Shown: positions 52,800 to 61,065 of the stretch, one piece after another
Position numbering within the stretch: position 1 is the first letter of the stretch
Layout: each line of letters opens with the position of its first letter
From: an uncultured Lachnospiraceae bacterium
GTDB lineage: Bacteria > Bacillota > Clostridia > Lachnospirales > Lachnospiraceae
Assembly: GCA_902770965.1 (NCBI GenBank)
Contig: CACXUY010000031.1
Location: 1 to 63,023, forward strand
DNA length: 63,023 bases
Direction: 5' to 3'
The notes under the pieces: model-generated
The model's input: only the letters and a program-made list of their open reading frames with translations
Told to the model about the DNA's origin: nothing
Database searches by the model: none
Program-made: the position numbers and the translations under genes

Positions 52800-52985
52800 A
52801 TACCCTCCTACAAAAACACTCTGCCGCTTCCGCCAAATGCCCCTCCTGCGAATACACTCTTTCTCTTCCGCCAGATGCCCCTCCTGCGAAAAACTATTCC
52901 CCTATTTTATATCTCGTTTTAGGTCTCTATAATGCATGCACAACAATGCATACATATCGACACATCAAATTGCTGTATCTATTTA

Positions 52986-54380
52986 TCAATACCCTAAAAC
53001 CGTATTGATCACTGAACCATCAATGCCGTTGATACACAGGATTGGAGATAAGAGATAGTCTCCGCCCTCGGATTCAGCTGCCTCCCCTGCTACATGTCCA
53101 TAAAAACTCCAAGACGGAACAAGGTAGAACTCACCTTCAGCGTTAGGAACCTTTATCCTCACAAGGCTCTGCTCAATTCTTCGTATCCGAACTGAAGTTG
53201 CTTGCTCTATGTCCGCATACATGAGAGAAATATGCTCCTTAAAACGCCCAAGGGCTCCGTCCAGATCAAGGACATCTGCATTCTCCGCCTCAACCGTTTT
53301 TATCTTCATCGGGCTATAATACCATATGCTATCAATCTCTCCATATACTACATTGAACTCTAGATCTTCATAATAGTACTTCGCCGCATAATCATTCTCT
53401 CCTTTTACAGTTGTCAACTGCGGCAAAACAGCACACGGTATCCCGTTGTAATATCGCCTGCACACGACTATCTTCGCATTGTCATCACTGCAAATATTCG
53501 CTCTCCCAACCGTATCGATCTTCCAATCAACTAACCCTAAATCATCTAAAATCTCCTGAACCAACGCTTTGGCTTCTTCTTCACTTACCTGGTCAGGCTC
53601 TTTGTCAATTGTTTCTTTTTGGTCATAATGATAAAAAGCGAGGTTGTTTATCATATAATCAGCTTGATTCCGGACCGCGCAATTAAGGGTGTATTCCACA
53701 CCGCCAATGTCCGCATAGCCTTGGGTCTCCATTGTCTTGTCTTGTAAGGCGTCAGCATCTCCTTCACCATAATAATAAGACCATGGATGGAATTTCCAGT
53801 CTGTCACGCTTATTTCCGCCTCTTCCGGAGCATCTTCATAAATCGACTTATAATATGTGATTCTTTGTTCATAATCTGCCTTTACCTTCTCCCATATAGT
53901 CGGATCAGAACCAAATTCATCATATAGTTCATCACTATCCAATTCTTTTTGCAGCTTGAGAATCTTTTGGCTTATCTCTGTCTTAGTCATGATTTTCTTT
54001 GCGTCATAGGCCGTATTGCCTTGAAAAAGCACGTCAGCCCATGCCTTTACCTTCTCGCTCGTGAACATGTCTGGAACTACACGGTATACCGGCGTGCTGC
54101 CGTTAATGCTTGATACCTCTGCATCCAATTTGATGATTAGGTGTCCGTCGTTCAACAGAAACTCGTCTTTTAATTTTTCAGATGTGAATTTGAGTGACGC
54201 GTCAGCGGTATCGCCATATATTTGCGTTTCACCACCTGAAACTGAAGCCTTCTCTTTAAGCTTTTCTTCAAATGCAGCCGCATCCTTTCCAACTACCACA
54301 GAATCCTCCGGCGTTGACTGGCAGCCTGAGAGCATAGCGACCAAAATGATCAATAATACTCCACGAATTATCTTCCCCAT
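52986..54380 (-). CDS. Lipoprotein resembling DUF6034 proteins
   Basis: 464 residues. Signal peptide with lipobox MLSGCQ (residues about 14-20 from the ATG at 54380; GGAGAC lies upstream). The rest is acidic and soluble, with many Y, D and E residues and no catalytic motif I recognise. It resembles the Lachnospiraceae DUF6034 lipoproteins, as far as I can recall. Probably envelope-associated; role unknown. Confidence 0.7.
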   Translation of the reverse strand: MGKIIRGVLLIILVAMLSGCQSTPEDSVVVGKDAAAFEEKLKEKASVSGGETQIYGDTADASLKFTSEKLKDEFLLNDGHLIIKLDAEVSSINGSTPVYRVVPDMFTSEKVKAWADVLFQGNTAYDAKKIMTKTEISQKILKLQKELDSDELYDEFGSDPTIWEKVKADYEQRITYYKSIYEDAPEEAEISVTDWKFHPWSYYYGEGDADALQDKTMETQGYADIGGVEYTLNCAVRNQADYMINNLAFYHYDQKETIDKEPDQVSEEEAKALVQEILDDLGLVDWKIDTVGRANICSDDNAKIVVCRRYYNGIPCAVLPQLTTVKGENDYAAKYYYEDLEFNVVYGEIDSIWYYSPMKIKTVEAENADVLDLDGALGRFKEHISLMYADIEQATSVRIRRIEQSLVRIKVPNAEGEFYLVPSWSFYGHVAGEAAESEGGDYLLSPILCINGIDGSVINTVLGY

Positions 54381-54462
54381 ATCTGTCTCCAAAGTTTCCC
54401 CGCTGCACCAAACGTACAGCGGGGAAATAAACATTATATTTACAACTTAACTAGCTAACGTT

Positions 54463-54987
54463 TTATGAGTGAAACACCTGATATGTACCATTTGTGGCAT
54501 AAGATGCCCCAGTTGGATGAGAAGTGCGAACGCTCCAAACTCCACTAACTGCTCCCCTTCTAACAACATAATTCTTATAATATAAGCCAGTTCCTTTGTA
54601 CATATCAAAGTAACCGTCTGACGAGAAATAAACCGTTGAATCATAACTCATATCATCATCAATCTTACCCCATGTTTGCGGACCAACCCAGCCATTTGAA
54701 GTAATGCCTTTTTGTGTTTGATAATAGACTACAGCATTAAAAGTAGCATCACCAAAGGAGCCGTCAACCCCTCCACTTCCATCAATCAAACATCTGGTAT
54801 AGTCGCTGTAATCGAACATGATTCTTTGGACGCACTTCACGTAAGCACCACTACTGCCAATAGTAACTTGTGGAAAACCAGTCCAAGTAGAATGGTATCC
54901 CGTGCCAGCGAATACAATATTCGACCCTCCAAGAACAACCATACACATGATTAAAATAATAGTTACTGCCCTTTTTTGAATTTTCAT
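54463..54987 (-). CDS. Secreted peptidoglycan-binding-domain protein
   Basis: 174 residues. Signal peptide (VTIILIMCMVVLGGSNIVFAG), then a PG_binding_1-type domain: VTIGSSGAYVKCVQRIMFDY, DGSFGDATFNAVVYYQTQKG and NGWVGPQTWGKI. The tail of about 60 residues is unassigned. No catalytic domain is seen, so it may act as a cell-wall-binding module. The ATG at 54987 has GGAGA upstream; a longer frame to 55101 lacks support. Confidence 0.85.
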   Translation of the reverse strand: MKIQKRAVTIILIMCMVVLGGSNIVFAGTGYHSTWTGFPQVTIGSSGAYVKCVQRIMFDYSDYTRCLIDGSGGVDGSFGDATFNAVVYYQTQKGITSNGWVGPQTWGKIDDDMSYDSTVYFSSDGYFDMYKGTGLYYKNYVVRRGAVSGVWSVRTSHPTGASYATNGTYQVFHS

Positions 54988-55138
54988 AATCACAACTATC
55001 TCCTTTTCATTTTTTGAGGCCTCTATATTGTATACGCACCAGCAAGCCAAATTGTTGCGCCCCCTCAGAATTTTTATCCACCTGTACAATTCAAATCGCA
55101 AAAAGCCAAATCAGCGCAAAACGGGGACGGTATAAAGT

Positions 55139-55180
55139 CAGTTCAAATTGAGGATTTCGGAAGCAAGCTAATTTGAACTG
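55139..55180. other. Inverted repeat in a gene-free spacer
   Basis: CAGTTCAAATT / AATTTGAACTG with a 20-nt loop, next to GGGGACGG. It could be an operator or remnant of a mobile element. Confidence 0.4.
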
Positions 55181-55202
55181 GCATTCTTCGGGCGGGAACA
55201 AC

Positions 55203-55250
55203 GGAAAACAGCCTCATGGGAGCAGAAACGCTCCTGTGAAGCCGTTTTCT
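55203..55250. terminator. Intrinsic terminator
   Basis: Long stem GGAAAACAGCCTCATGGGAGC / GCTCCTGTGAAGCCGTTTTC (few mismatches) followed by TTT on the + strand and by A/T on the minus strand; it separates the anti-sigma gene from the peptidoglycan-binding gene. The remaining spacer 54988-55398 holds no gene. Confidence 0.7.
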
Positions 55251-55398
55251 TTATGTACAAATTCTACGCTGGATATTTGTATGTTTTATTTGCGGTATAC
55301 ATCACAGATATTTGATCCTTGAAAGGCTCAAGAGCCCCCTTCATGTTCAAGATATTGGCATTTTCATTTTCAAAAGGCACTATTTCATCCCAACAATA

Positions 55399-56511
55399 TC
55401 AACCGATAAGTGCGTCCCATCGTATCATCTCTATCAATTCTTTCGCCTGAGCTTCCGTAAGGGCAGACTGCTCGCCAGACTCCTTATATATATGTGCGTG
55501 TATTGACAACATGGCTTTTGGGTTATCAATCAATATAATAGTTGTCGGTCCTAATTCATTTCCTGCTGCATCATTGTATATACATGGACGAATGGCAATA
55601 TTTGCGGTGATCCCCTGTCCACTTATATATTCACTTTCCTCAAAATCAGAGGCATCGCCAACGTTTATCATAGCAGTGTTTAACACGCCTTTCTGACACC
55701 GATCAAGCGAAAACAAGATATCTTCACCACTATTTAGGCGCACAATGGTTTCGATATGAAACGACCCATCATCATAATAATAGCCACTAAATATCCCTTC
55801 GTCTTCCTTATACAGTAGGGTTTCTGCCCCCAAAAGCGCACACAGTTCTTCAGAGTTGCAAACTATTGTCATGGTATTATGATGTTCCAAACCATATCTT
55901 TCCAGTATATCATCGAGCTTATCTTCCATTGCTTCATCTGTACAATCATACAAATCACACCATTCCTGATACCATTCCGCCTCACCATTCGGACACACTG
56001 CACATAAAACTGGATGCTCAGAGATATAATCCCAGTAAAAATCCACCCATTCCATCTGAGCCTCATACTCAGGCGATCCCCTATATCCAGCAAGGGAGAT
56101 ATATTCTCTTTCTGTCACTACATTGACCACCTCTTCATGAGGTAAAGGTACTGTCTCGCCTTCTTTAGGTTCCACATCACCGCCGTACTCGTTGGTTGGC
56201 CAGACCGTAACCGTTTTCTCCTCGGACTCCAGTGTATGGCCTCCAGATGCTGCCCTAAACCCCAAGAATCCGGTTGCATAAGCTGCTATCCCGAAGATGC
56301 CAAGTACAGCGGCAGCAGATGCAGCAGCAATAAGCCTTCTCTTTATGGCGTGCGGATGCTTCTTTTGTATGGGTAGAACAACGAACGTTTCGACGGCATA
56401 CTCCTGCCCTTCCATAGTTTTGCGGATGCGTTCCCACAGAATCTTACTCTCCTCCTCGTCCATATTGAATGAATCATAGGCATCCCGCATCTTAGATTCC
56501 CATTTTTCCAT
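55399..56511 (-). CDS. Membrane anti-sigma-like protein
   Basis: 370 residues. The cytoplasmic N terminus of about 75 residues (WESKMRDAYDSFNMDEEESK) is followed by one membrane helix (RLIAAASAAAVLGIFGIAAYATGF at about 60-83) and a large acidic extracellular domain. It follows the ECF sigma factor, so it probably is its regulator, as in other Clostridia. The extracellular part (WVDFYWDYISEHPVLCAVCP) is unassigned. GGAGG lies upstream of ATG 56511; the longer frame runs through an R2 repeat. Confidence 0.8.
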   Translation of the reverse strand: MEKWESKMRDAYDSFNMDEEESKILWERIRKTMEGQEYAVETFVVLPIQKKHPHAIKRRLIAAASAAAVLGIFGIAAYATGFLGFRAASGGHTLESEEKTVTVWPTNEYGGDVEPKEGETVPLPHEEVVNVVTEREYISLAGYRGSPEYEAQMEWVDFYWDYISEHPVLCAVCPNGEAEWYQEWCDLYDCTDEAMEDKLDDILERYGLEHHNTMTIVCNSEELCALLGAETLLYKEDEGIFSGYYYDDGSFHIETIVRLNSGEDILFSLDRCQKGVLNTAMINVGDASDFEESEYISGQGITANIAIRPCIYNDAAGNELGPTTIILIDNPKAMLSIHAHIYKESGEQSALTEAQAKELIEMIRWDALIG

Positions 56512-56555
56512 ATTGCTGATTACCTCCGATATCTTTTTCCTAATATAGTTATTTG

Positions 56556-56645
56556 TTGTAAACCACATGCTTACGTCGCAGGCGCCACCAAGTATATAAG
56601 TCTCCGCATGGCTCCATGCTTCGCAATCCCGCCGCGCTAAGTACG
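56556..56645 (+). repeat. R2 interspersed repeat, subtype B
   Basis: GTAAACCACATGCTTACG, then TATATAAGTCTCCGCATGG, then CTTCGCAATCCCGCC. It separates the sigma factor gene from its anti-sigma gene. Confidence 0.75.
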
Positions 56646-56680
56646 AGCATGTACGCAAAAAATCATCCCTTTTGCATGCC

Positions 56681-57163
56681 TCATGATTCCAATATATTTC
56701 TCATTAGCTTTCTGGCCCGCAGCAATTGCGAGCGCACAGTTGAAGGACTAAGTGACAAGAGCCGAGCGATTTCATCCGTTGTCAATCCGTCGTAGTAGTA
56801 CAAGTACACGACTTCCTTATATTTGTCCGGAAGAGCAAGAATAGCGTCAGCGACTTCGCTATATTCCGTCTGCGCCTCTACCATAACCTCATGATCTTCG
56901 ATTCTCTCGTGTATCCTGTCCTTGCGCCTTAGAATATTCTTACATATGTTTGAAGCAGTAGTTATCAGCCATCCACGTTCATGCTCAGACGATTCGAACT
57001 CATTCTCCTTCTTGAACAATTTGATAAAAGTATCATGTACGGCGTCTTCGGCATCCGCCTTGTTTTTCAAGAAGGAGTAGCATAACCTATGGAGAGTTCC
57101 GGAATACTGCTTGTATTTCAATTCCATCTCTTGTTGTGTAAACATAGATCTGTCAACCTCCAT
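56681..57163 (-). CDS. ECF-type RNA polymerase sigma factor
   Basis: 160 residues. Region 2 (YSFLKNKADAEDAVHDTFIKLF and RGWLITTASNICKN) and region 4 (LPDKYKEVVYLYYYDGLTTD, EIARLLSLSPSTVRSQLLRA) are complete. Start could be 57163 or the ATG at 57145, which has GGAGG. It heads a sigma/anti-sigma pair and presumably recognises an envelope-stress regulon. Confidence 0.93.
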   Translation of the reverse strand: MEVDRSMFTQQEMELKYKQYSGTLHRLCYSFLKNKADAEDAVHDTFIKLFKKENEFESSEHERGWLITTASNICKNILRRKDRIHERIEDHEVMVEAQTEYSEVADAILALPDKYKEVVYLYYYDGLTTDEIARLLSLSPSTVRSQLLRARKLMRNILES

Positions 57164-57532
57164 ATAGGAAACACCTCAGGATGACGTTTTGTTGCACGCT
57201 TTGAATGTTTTTGGTATGAAGCAGACGCGAGGACGGTTCTCCGTCTTCATGGTGATGCATCCCCGTTTTATTGCAGTAATCATGCAGAAATCCAGCCATC
57301 GGCCTGATTCCCGCAGAATAGAAAGAGCTGCCGCAACTATTTTTAATGTGACAGCACCCTTACTGTTTACAGCATTGATTAATCATAGCATTTTATAGGA
57401 CAGCTGACATCTTCTTAATGGTTTTCATTTGAGATTGGTACAAACCGGCGCTTTTGTTCCTGTTCTTTCGGCGCAAAGGAGAGTATTATATTCCAAGTGG
57501 GCTTATGCCTGAAAAAAATACGGTTGGCGACA
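57164..57532. other. Gene-free spacer between divergent regulatory genes
   Basis: No gene or convincing promoter pair found. Both the sigma factor and the TetR pseudogene are read outwards from it. Confidence 0.4.
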
Positions 57533-58081
57533 ATGGCCAACTACACGCAAAAGCTGATAATAGAAACTTTTGAGAACATGCCGGAACGTATGCCCTTGGA
57601 AAAGATCACCGTGACTGCACTGATCAAAGAGTGCAATATAGGGCGGAATACGTTTTATTACCACTATGAAGATATCTATGTCCTTCTTGATGACATGCTC
57701 ATAAAAGCACTCGGACAATACGAAAATGCCATAGAGGACTGAGACCAGAAGAGTGTGATGAAGGCTCTTTTATATGCATGCCGGGAAAATAAAAGAAAGG
57801 TCTATCATATATACCACTCCCTTTCCCGTGACCGCCAAGAGCAATATTTGTTCAACAGGACTGACGATTCCATTTACAACTATATTTATCAGATGGCGAA
57901 AACAAGGGGCGTGGATCTCGAACGTGCCGCTATTGTTGCCAATATTGTGAAATACTTCGTTGTTGGCTATGTTATACGTTGCGTAGCGTTTCTTCTGGAA
58001 CGACATGAAAGACAATATCGAAGAAGGCGTGGATAAATACGGCTTATACCTTGTTGAACTGCTGGATAAAATGCTGTATTA
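57533..58081 (+). pseudogene. TetR/AcrR-family regulator, inactivated
   Basis: The N-terminal HTH is intact: LPLEKITVTALIKECNIGRN-type sequence (MPLEKITVTALIKECNIGRN) followed by TFYYHYEDIYVLL. A TGA at 57740-57742 interrupts the frame after NAIED. The same frame then resumes with KALLYACRENKRKVYHIYHS and GVDLERAAIVANIVKYFVVG, and a +1/-1 shift near 57985-58000 is needed to reach the C terminus NDMKDNIEEGVDKYGLYLVE. Two lesions make it a pseudogene. Its gene target, probably nearby transporter genes, is unknown. Confidence 0.82.
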
Positions 58082-58129
58082 GAACAAGTTAGAAGAAATC
58101 ACGAAAACTGCACAAAACAGCACAATACT

Positions 58130-58167
58130 GGCGGCCTGTCCTCCCAATTGGGCCAGGCCGCCTTTTT
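58130..58167 (+). terminator. Intrinsic terminator after the TetR pseudogene
   Basis: Stem GGCGGCCTG / CAGGCCGCC followed by TTTTT on the + strand. The sequence from 58168 to 58380 has no gene. Confidence 0.85.
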
Positions 58168-58380
58168 GTCAACATACGTTATGAAATTATGCCTTTGCTA
58201 TTACAATACCATGTACCTCTCATACGCTCAACGATATATAAGCATCGGGAATCACTATATGGTTAGTCGGCAGCTACGCCCTCGCGGACTTTCACCACAA
58301 ACTGGCGGCATGCCCGCCATACCATAGAGTATGGGCGACGTAGCCGAACCCTGCTCACAACCGCAACCAACCTTTCCCCT

Positions 58381-58845
58381 TCACGCCTTCTTTAGATACT
58401 TCTTGATCAGGGGAAGTATTCCCAGCTTGCGGGCAATTAAGATTGCGAAACGGCGAACACGAAAGAGAAACGACCGAAGCGGATAGATTGCATTCCAAAA
58501 CCGGGCATACATCAGATACCTCCGGTCCGTAACAGCATACTGCCTGCCTTTTCGCTGAAACCCGGTCAGCACCCCGATGACGGCACTGTCCGGCACATTT
58601 TCAAAAACATATGTGTTGTCGCCGCGGATAAGATAGTGGCCATCGGCCGTTTTTATCACTCTGTGAAGCACGTACTTGTCGCCGCGTTTGTAGAACGCCA
58701 CGTCCATGGGCTTAAGGCGGCCGGCTGGAACCTCGATTACCACCAGATCGCGGTTTTGCCTAAGCATAGGCTCCATGCTCACGCCGCAAGTCTTGTAAAC
58801 CAGCTTGCCATCCCTTGACAAAAGCTCTCCAAATGTTACATTCAT
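58381..58845 (-). CDS. S24/S26-family signal peptidase-like protein
   Basis: 154 residues. The catalytic Ser is in CGVSMEPMLRQ (about residue 23); PMDVAFYKRGDKYVLHRVI carries the general-base region with His instead of Lys (HRV), as in the archaeal/ER type. No N-terminal membrane helix is visible; the C terminus is basic with possible amphipathic helix. In Clostridia such proteins often accompany peptide-maturation loci, but no precursor gene is evident here. Confidence 0.85.
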   Translation of the reverse strand: MNVTFGELLSRDGKLVYKTCGVSMEPMLRQNRDLVVIEVPAGRLKPMDVAFYKRGDKYVLHRVIKTADGHYLIRGDNTYVFENVPDSAVIGVLTGFQRKGRQYAVTDRRYLMYARFWNAIYPLRSFLFRVRRFAILIARKLGILPLIKKYLKKA

Positions 58846-58855
58846 CCCTTAGCTA

Positions 58856-59050
58856 TCACTCCTCCAAAACACGGATTCCCCGAAACGTATTGACGGAATT
58901 CGCCACGTCGGAGGCATCACTGCAAACGATTTCGAGCCATTCTATCGTTATCCTTGCGCCATACATCATCCAATCTGGCATATGCCCATGCACTTCAAAT
59001 CTGGCCACCCCATTATTGCGAGAGTGTGAAACCATAATTGATGGTGCCAA
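58856..59050 (-). CDS. Small open frame of unknown function
   Basis: About 64 codons starting at a TTG, in the same frame as and following the stop of the ACT gene, and ending at GGAGGAG, which could serve as ribosome site for the S26 gene. It reads NNGVARFEVHGHMPDWMMYG and ARITIEWLEIVCSDASDVAN. I do not recognise it. It may be a real small gene or the remnant of a larger one. Confidence 0.35.
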   Translation of the reverse strand: MAPSIMVSHSRNNGVARFEVHGHMPDWMMYGARITIEWLEIVCSDASDVANSVNTFRGIRVLEE

Positions 59051-59062
59051 ATTGCTGCTTGG

Positions 59063-59497
59063 TCAGGCAAGAAGCCCTTCCATATCCTCATCTTCCAACG
59101 TTATGATCCCATTCTCCAACAGTATCTTCTCCGCTCCTTCCACATCATCAACCCTGAATACCACATAGGCGCTTCCCTGCAGTGCCCCGGTAAAAGCGTA
59201 GACATACTCGATGTTGACGTTCGCATTCCCCAAAATCTCCAATATGCCCTTCAGAGCCCCTGTTTCGTCATTCATTTTTACCGCTATGACCGGAGTCTCC
59301 CTGATGATAGTGTCCCTGCCTAGCGAAGCTTTTGTCTTCTCCACGTCAGATACGATGAGCCTCAGAATCCCAAAATCCTTGGTCTCGGCAACGCTCAGCG
59401 CCCTCATATTGACCCCGGCTTCCGTAACGGCGGATATTGCCTTAAAAAGCGTACCGGGTTTATTTTCCAAAAAAGCCGATATCTGTGTAATAGCCAT
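59063..59497 (-). CDS. Tandem ACT-domain protein, copy 1
   Basis: 144 residues consisting of two ACT domains (QISAFLENKPGTLFKAISAV and PVIAVKMNDETGALKGILEI with NIEYVYAFTG). Such proteins are encoded beside phenylacetate-CoA ligases in anaerobes and probably sense an aromatic amino acid. It is about 85% identical to the protein at 60413-60847 by eye. It is 1.5 kb from paaK, separated by a gene on the opposite strand. Confidence 0.88.
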   Translation of the reverse strand: MAITQISAFLENKPGTLFKAISAVTEAGVNMRALSVAETKDFGILRLIVSDVEKTKASLGRDTIIRETPVIAVKMNDETGALKGILEILGNANVNIEYVYAFTGALQGSAYVVFRVDDVEGAEKILLENGIITLEDEDMEGLLA

Positions 59498-59545
59498 AAT
59501 GCTTCCTCCTTATTTTTTCTCATGCTTTTTCTCATGCTATGCCCT

Positions 59546-59641
59546 AAGTAAACCTGCATGCCAGGCAGCTGGCAACACCATGTATATAAGTCTCCGCATG
59601 GCTCCGTGCTTCGCACTCCCGCCACAGGGACTTTTAAAGTA
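59546..59641 (+). repeat. R2 interspersed repeat, subtype B, followed by a diverged second copy
   Basis: AAGTAAACCTGCATGCC, CATGTATATAAGTCTCCGC, GCTTCGCACTCCCGCC, CTTTTAAAGTAAAC. A second, shorter copy starts at 59637 (AAGTAAACCCACATGC) and runs to about 59700 as a tandem partner. The pair forms the leader of ACT copy 1. Confidence 0.75.
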
Positions 59642-59719
59642 AACCCACATGCTTACGTTCCAAGTACCACCATGCATATAAAGCCCTGAGGATTGCATCG
59701 TTTAAAAATGCATTTGCTC

Positions 59720-59748
59720 TTGTATAAACTAGTTATTCATGATATACA
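59720..59748 (+). promoter_or_regulatory. Possible promoter of the PPC-domain gene
   Basis: TTGTAT (59720-59725), 17-bp spacer, TATACA (59743-59748). Confidence 0.45.
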
Positions 59749-59818
59749 TTACCTTACATAGCTGGTACATCATTTTGAAAAAGCAAGTGATCATCTAATT
59801 TAACGGGGGGTAATCAAT

Positions 59819-60238
59819 ATGGAATACAAAAGATATGACAATGCCATTGTTCTCAGACTAGATCCGAATGAAGATATCGTCCAATCACTTTTACATCTGG
59901 CCGCAAAAGAGGATATCGCCCTTGCGATAATATCCGGGCTAGGCGCCATTGACGACTTTACAGTCGGGGTGTTCGACACCAAGAAAAAAATCTATCATTC
60001 AAATCATTTTGAAGGCGCATTCGAGATAGTATCTTTGACCGGCACCTTGACAAGACAAGAAGGCAAACCTTACCTGCACGTGCATCTGAGCGCGGGCGAC
60101 AAGGACGGGAAGGTCTTCGGAGGTCATCTCAACAGTGCCAATGTCAGCGCGACGGCAGAGATAGTAGTCAGCCTTATTCCCGGCTCAGTCGAAAGAGAAT
60201 TCAGTGATGCCATAGGGCTGAATCTGATGAAATTCTGA
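59819..60238 (+). CDS. PPC/DUF296-domain protein
   Basis: 139 residues. The whole protein is a PPC domain: AIVLRLDPNEDIVQSLLHLA, GLGAIDDFTVGVFD, LTGTLTRQEGKPYLHVHLSA and GGHLNSANVSATAEIVV; the HVH triad is the metal/ligand site. In bacteria it is a trimeric protein of unclear role, sometimes called DNA-binding by analogy with plant AT-hook proteins, though no AT-hook is present. It stands between two ACT paralogues on the opposite strand. Confidence 0.9.
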   Translation: MEYKRYDNAIVLRLDPNEDIVQSLLHLAAKEDIALAIISGLGAIDDFTVGVFDTKKKIYHSNHFEGAFEIVSLTGTLTRQEGKPYLHVHLSAGDKDGKVFGGHLNSANVSATAEIVVSLIPGSVEREFSDAIGLNLMKF

Positions 60239-60369
60239 GGCGCTATGTCCGGCTTGATATAAAATCGTCGGTCGTAGATAATACGTTCAGCCTGGTATTA
60301 TGTATCCGCCCCGAGAAGACATTTCAGCCTACGATAACACGTCTTATCAGATATTACATGTATGAAAGA

Positions 60370-60407
60370 AAACCGGTCTGCTGCAAGTTCAACAGACCGG
60401 TTTTTAT
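60370..60407. terminator. Bidirectional intrinsic terminator
   Basis: Stem AAAACCGGTCTG / CAGACCGGTTTT followed by T residues on the + strand and T-rich on the minus strand; placed between the convergent PPC and ACT genes. Confidence 0.85.
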
Positions 60408-60412
60408 AGGCT

Positions 60413-60847
60413 TTAGGCGAGGAATCCTTCCAGGTCCGCGTCGTTCAACGTTATAATACCGTTCTCCGCGAGGATCTTCTCCGCGTTTTCAACGTCATCG
60501 ACCCTGAACACCACATAAGCGCTTCCCATTATGGCACCGGTGAAGGCATAGACATATTCTATGTTCACATCTGCGTCCCCTAATATCCCAAGTATGCCTT
60601 TCAATGCCCCTGTTTTGTCATTCATCTTGACAGCTATGACCGGGGTCTCCCTTATCATAGTGTCCGCTCCGAGCGCAGCTTTAGTCTTCTCTACATCAGA
60701 GACGATAACCCTGAGTATTCCAAAGTCCTTGGTCTCAGCAACGCTCAACGCCCTCATATTTACTCCCGCGTCTGTGACAGCGGATATGGCTTTAAGAAGC
60801 GTACCGGGTCTGTTCTCCAAAAAAGCCGATATCTGAGTAATCGCCAT
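60413..60847 (-). CDS. Tandem ACT-domain protein, copy 2
   Basis: 144 residues, two ACT domains (QISAFLENRPGTLLKAISAV; PVIAVKMNDKTGALKGILGI). It is the copy nearest to paaK, 206 bp downstream on the same strand, so it is likely part of that transcription unit and of the phenylalanine-linked regulation. Ligand unproven. A GGAGG-type site precedes the ATG. Confidence 0.92.
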   Translation of the reverse strand: MAITQISAFLENRPGTLLKAISAVTDAGVNMRALSVAETKDFGILRVIVSDVEKTKAALGADTMIRETPVIAVKMNDKTGALKGILGILGDADVNIEYVYAFTGAIMGSAYVVFRVDDVENAEKILAENGIITLNDADLEGFLA

Positions 60848-60899
60848 AACGTTTCCTCCTTTAATAATCTCATGCTTTCTTACAGGTTATATAGCTATT

Positions 60900-60948
60900 A
60901 TATCTTGTTCTATGAGCTGTGCATATCTTGTTCTATGAGCTGTGCAAC
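60900..60948. repeat. Short direct repeat between paaK and the ACT gene
   Basis: TATCTTGTTCTATGAGCTGTGC occurs twice in tandem. Confidence 0.85.
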
Positions 60949-60994
60949 TTCCGAGTACCTTATTATACAGCTTAAACATATCTTTTATGTACAG

Positions 60995-61065
60995 CCTCCT
61001 CGAATCTTTCAGTGCAGTTTCAGTTAAGCTTTAGTGCGGCTTCCGCTAAGCTTTCAGTGCAGCCT
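60995..61065 (-). repeat. Decayed tandem copies of the paaK 3' end
   Basis: The paaK stop context CTGCACTGAAAGCTTA (minus strand) is followed by CCGCACTAAAGCTTA and CTGCACTGAAAGATT at about 23-bp spacing. Each copy repeats the last codons with a stop. Confidence 0.7.

Noticed and set aside
58200..58380. Possible structural RNA or tRNA relic
   Set aside because: Some palindromic GC-rich sequence (GGCGGCATGCCCGCC) is present but no cloverleaf or rRNA match could be made by eye.
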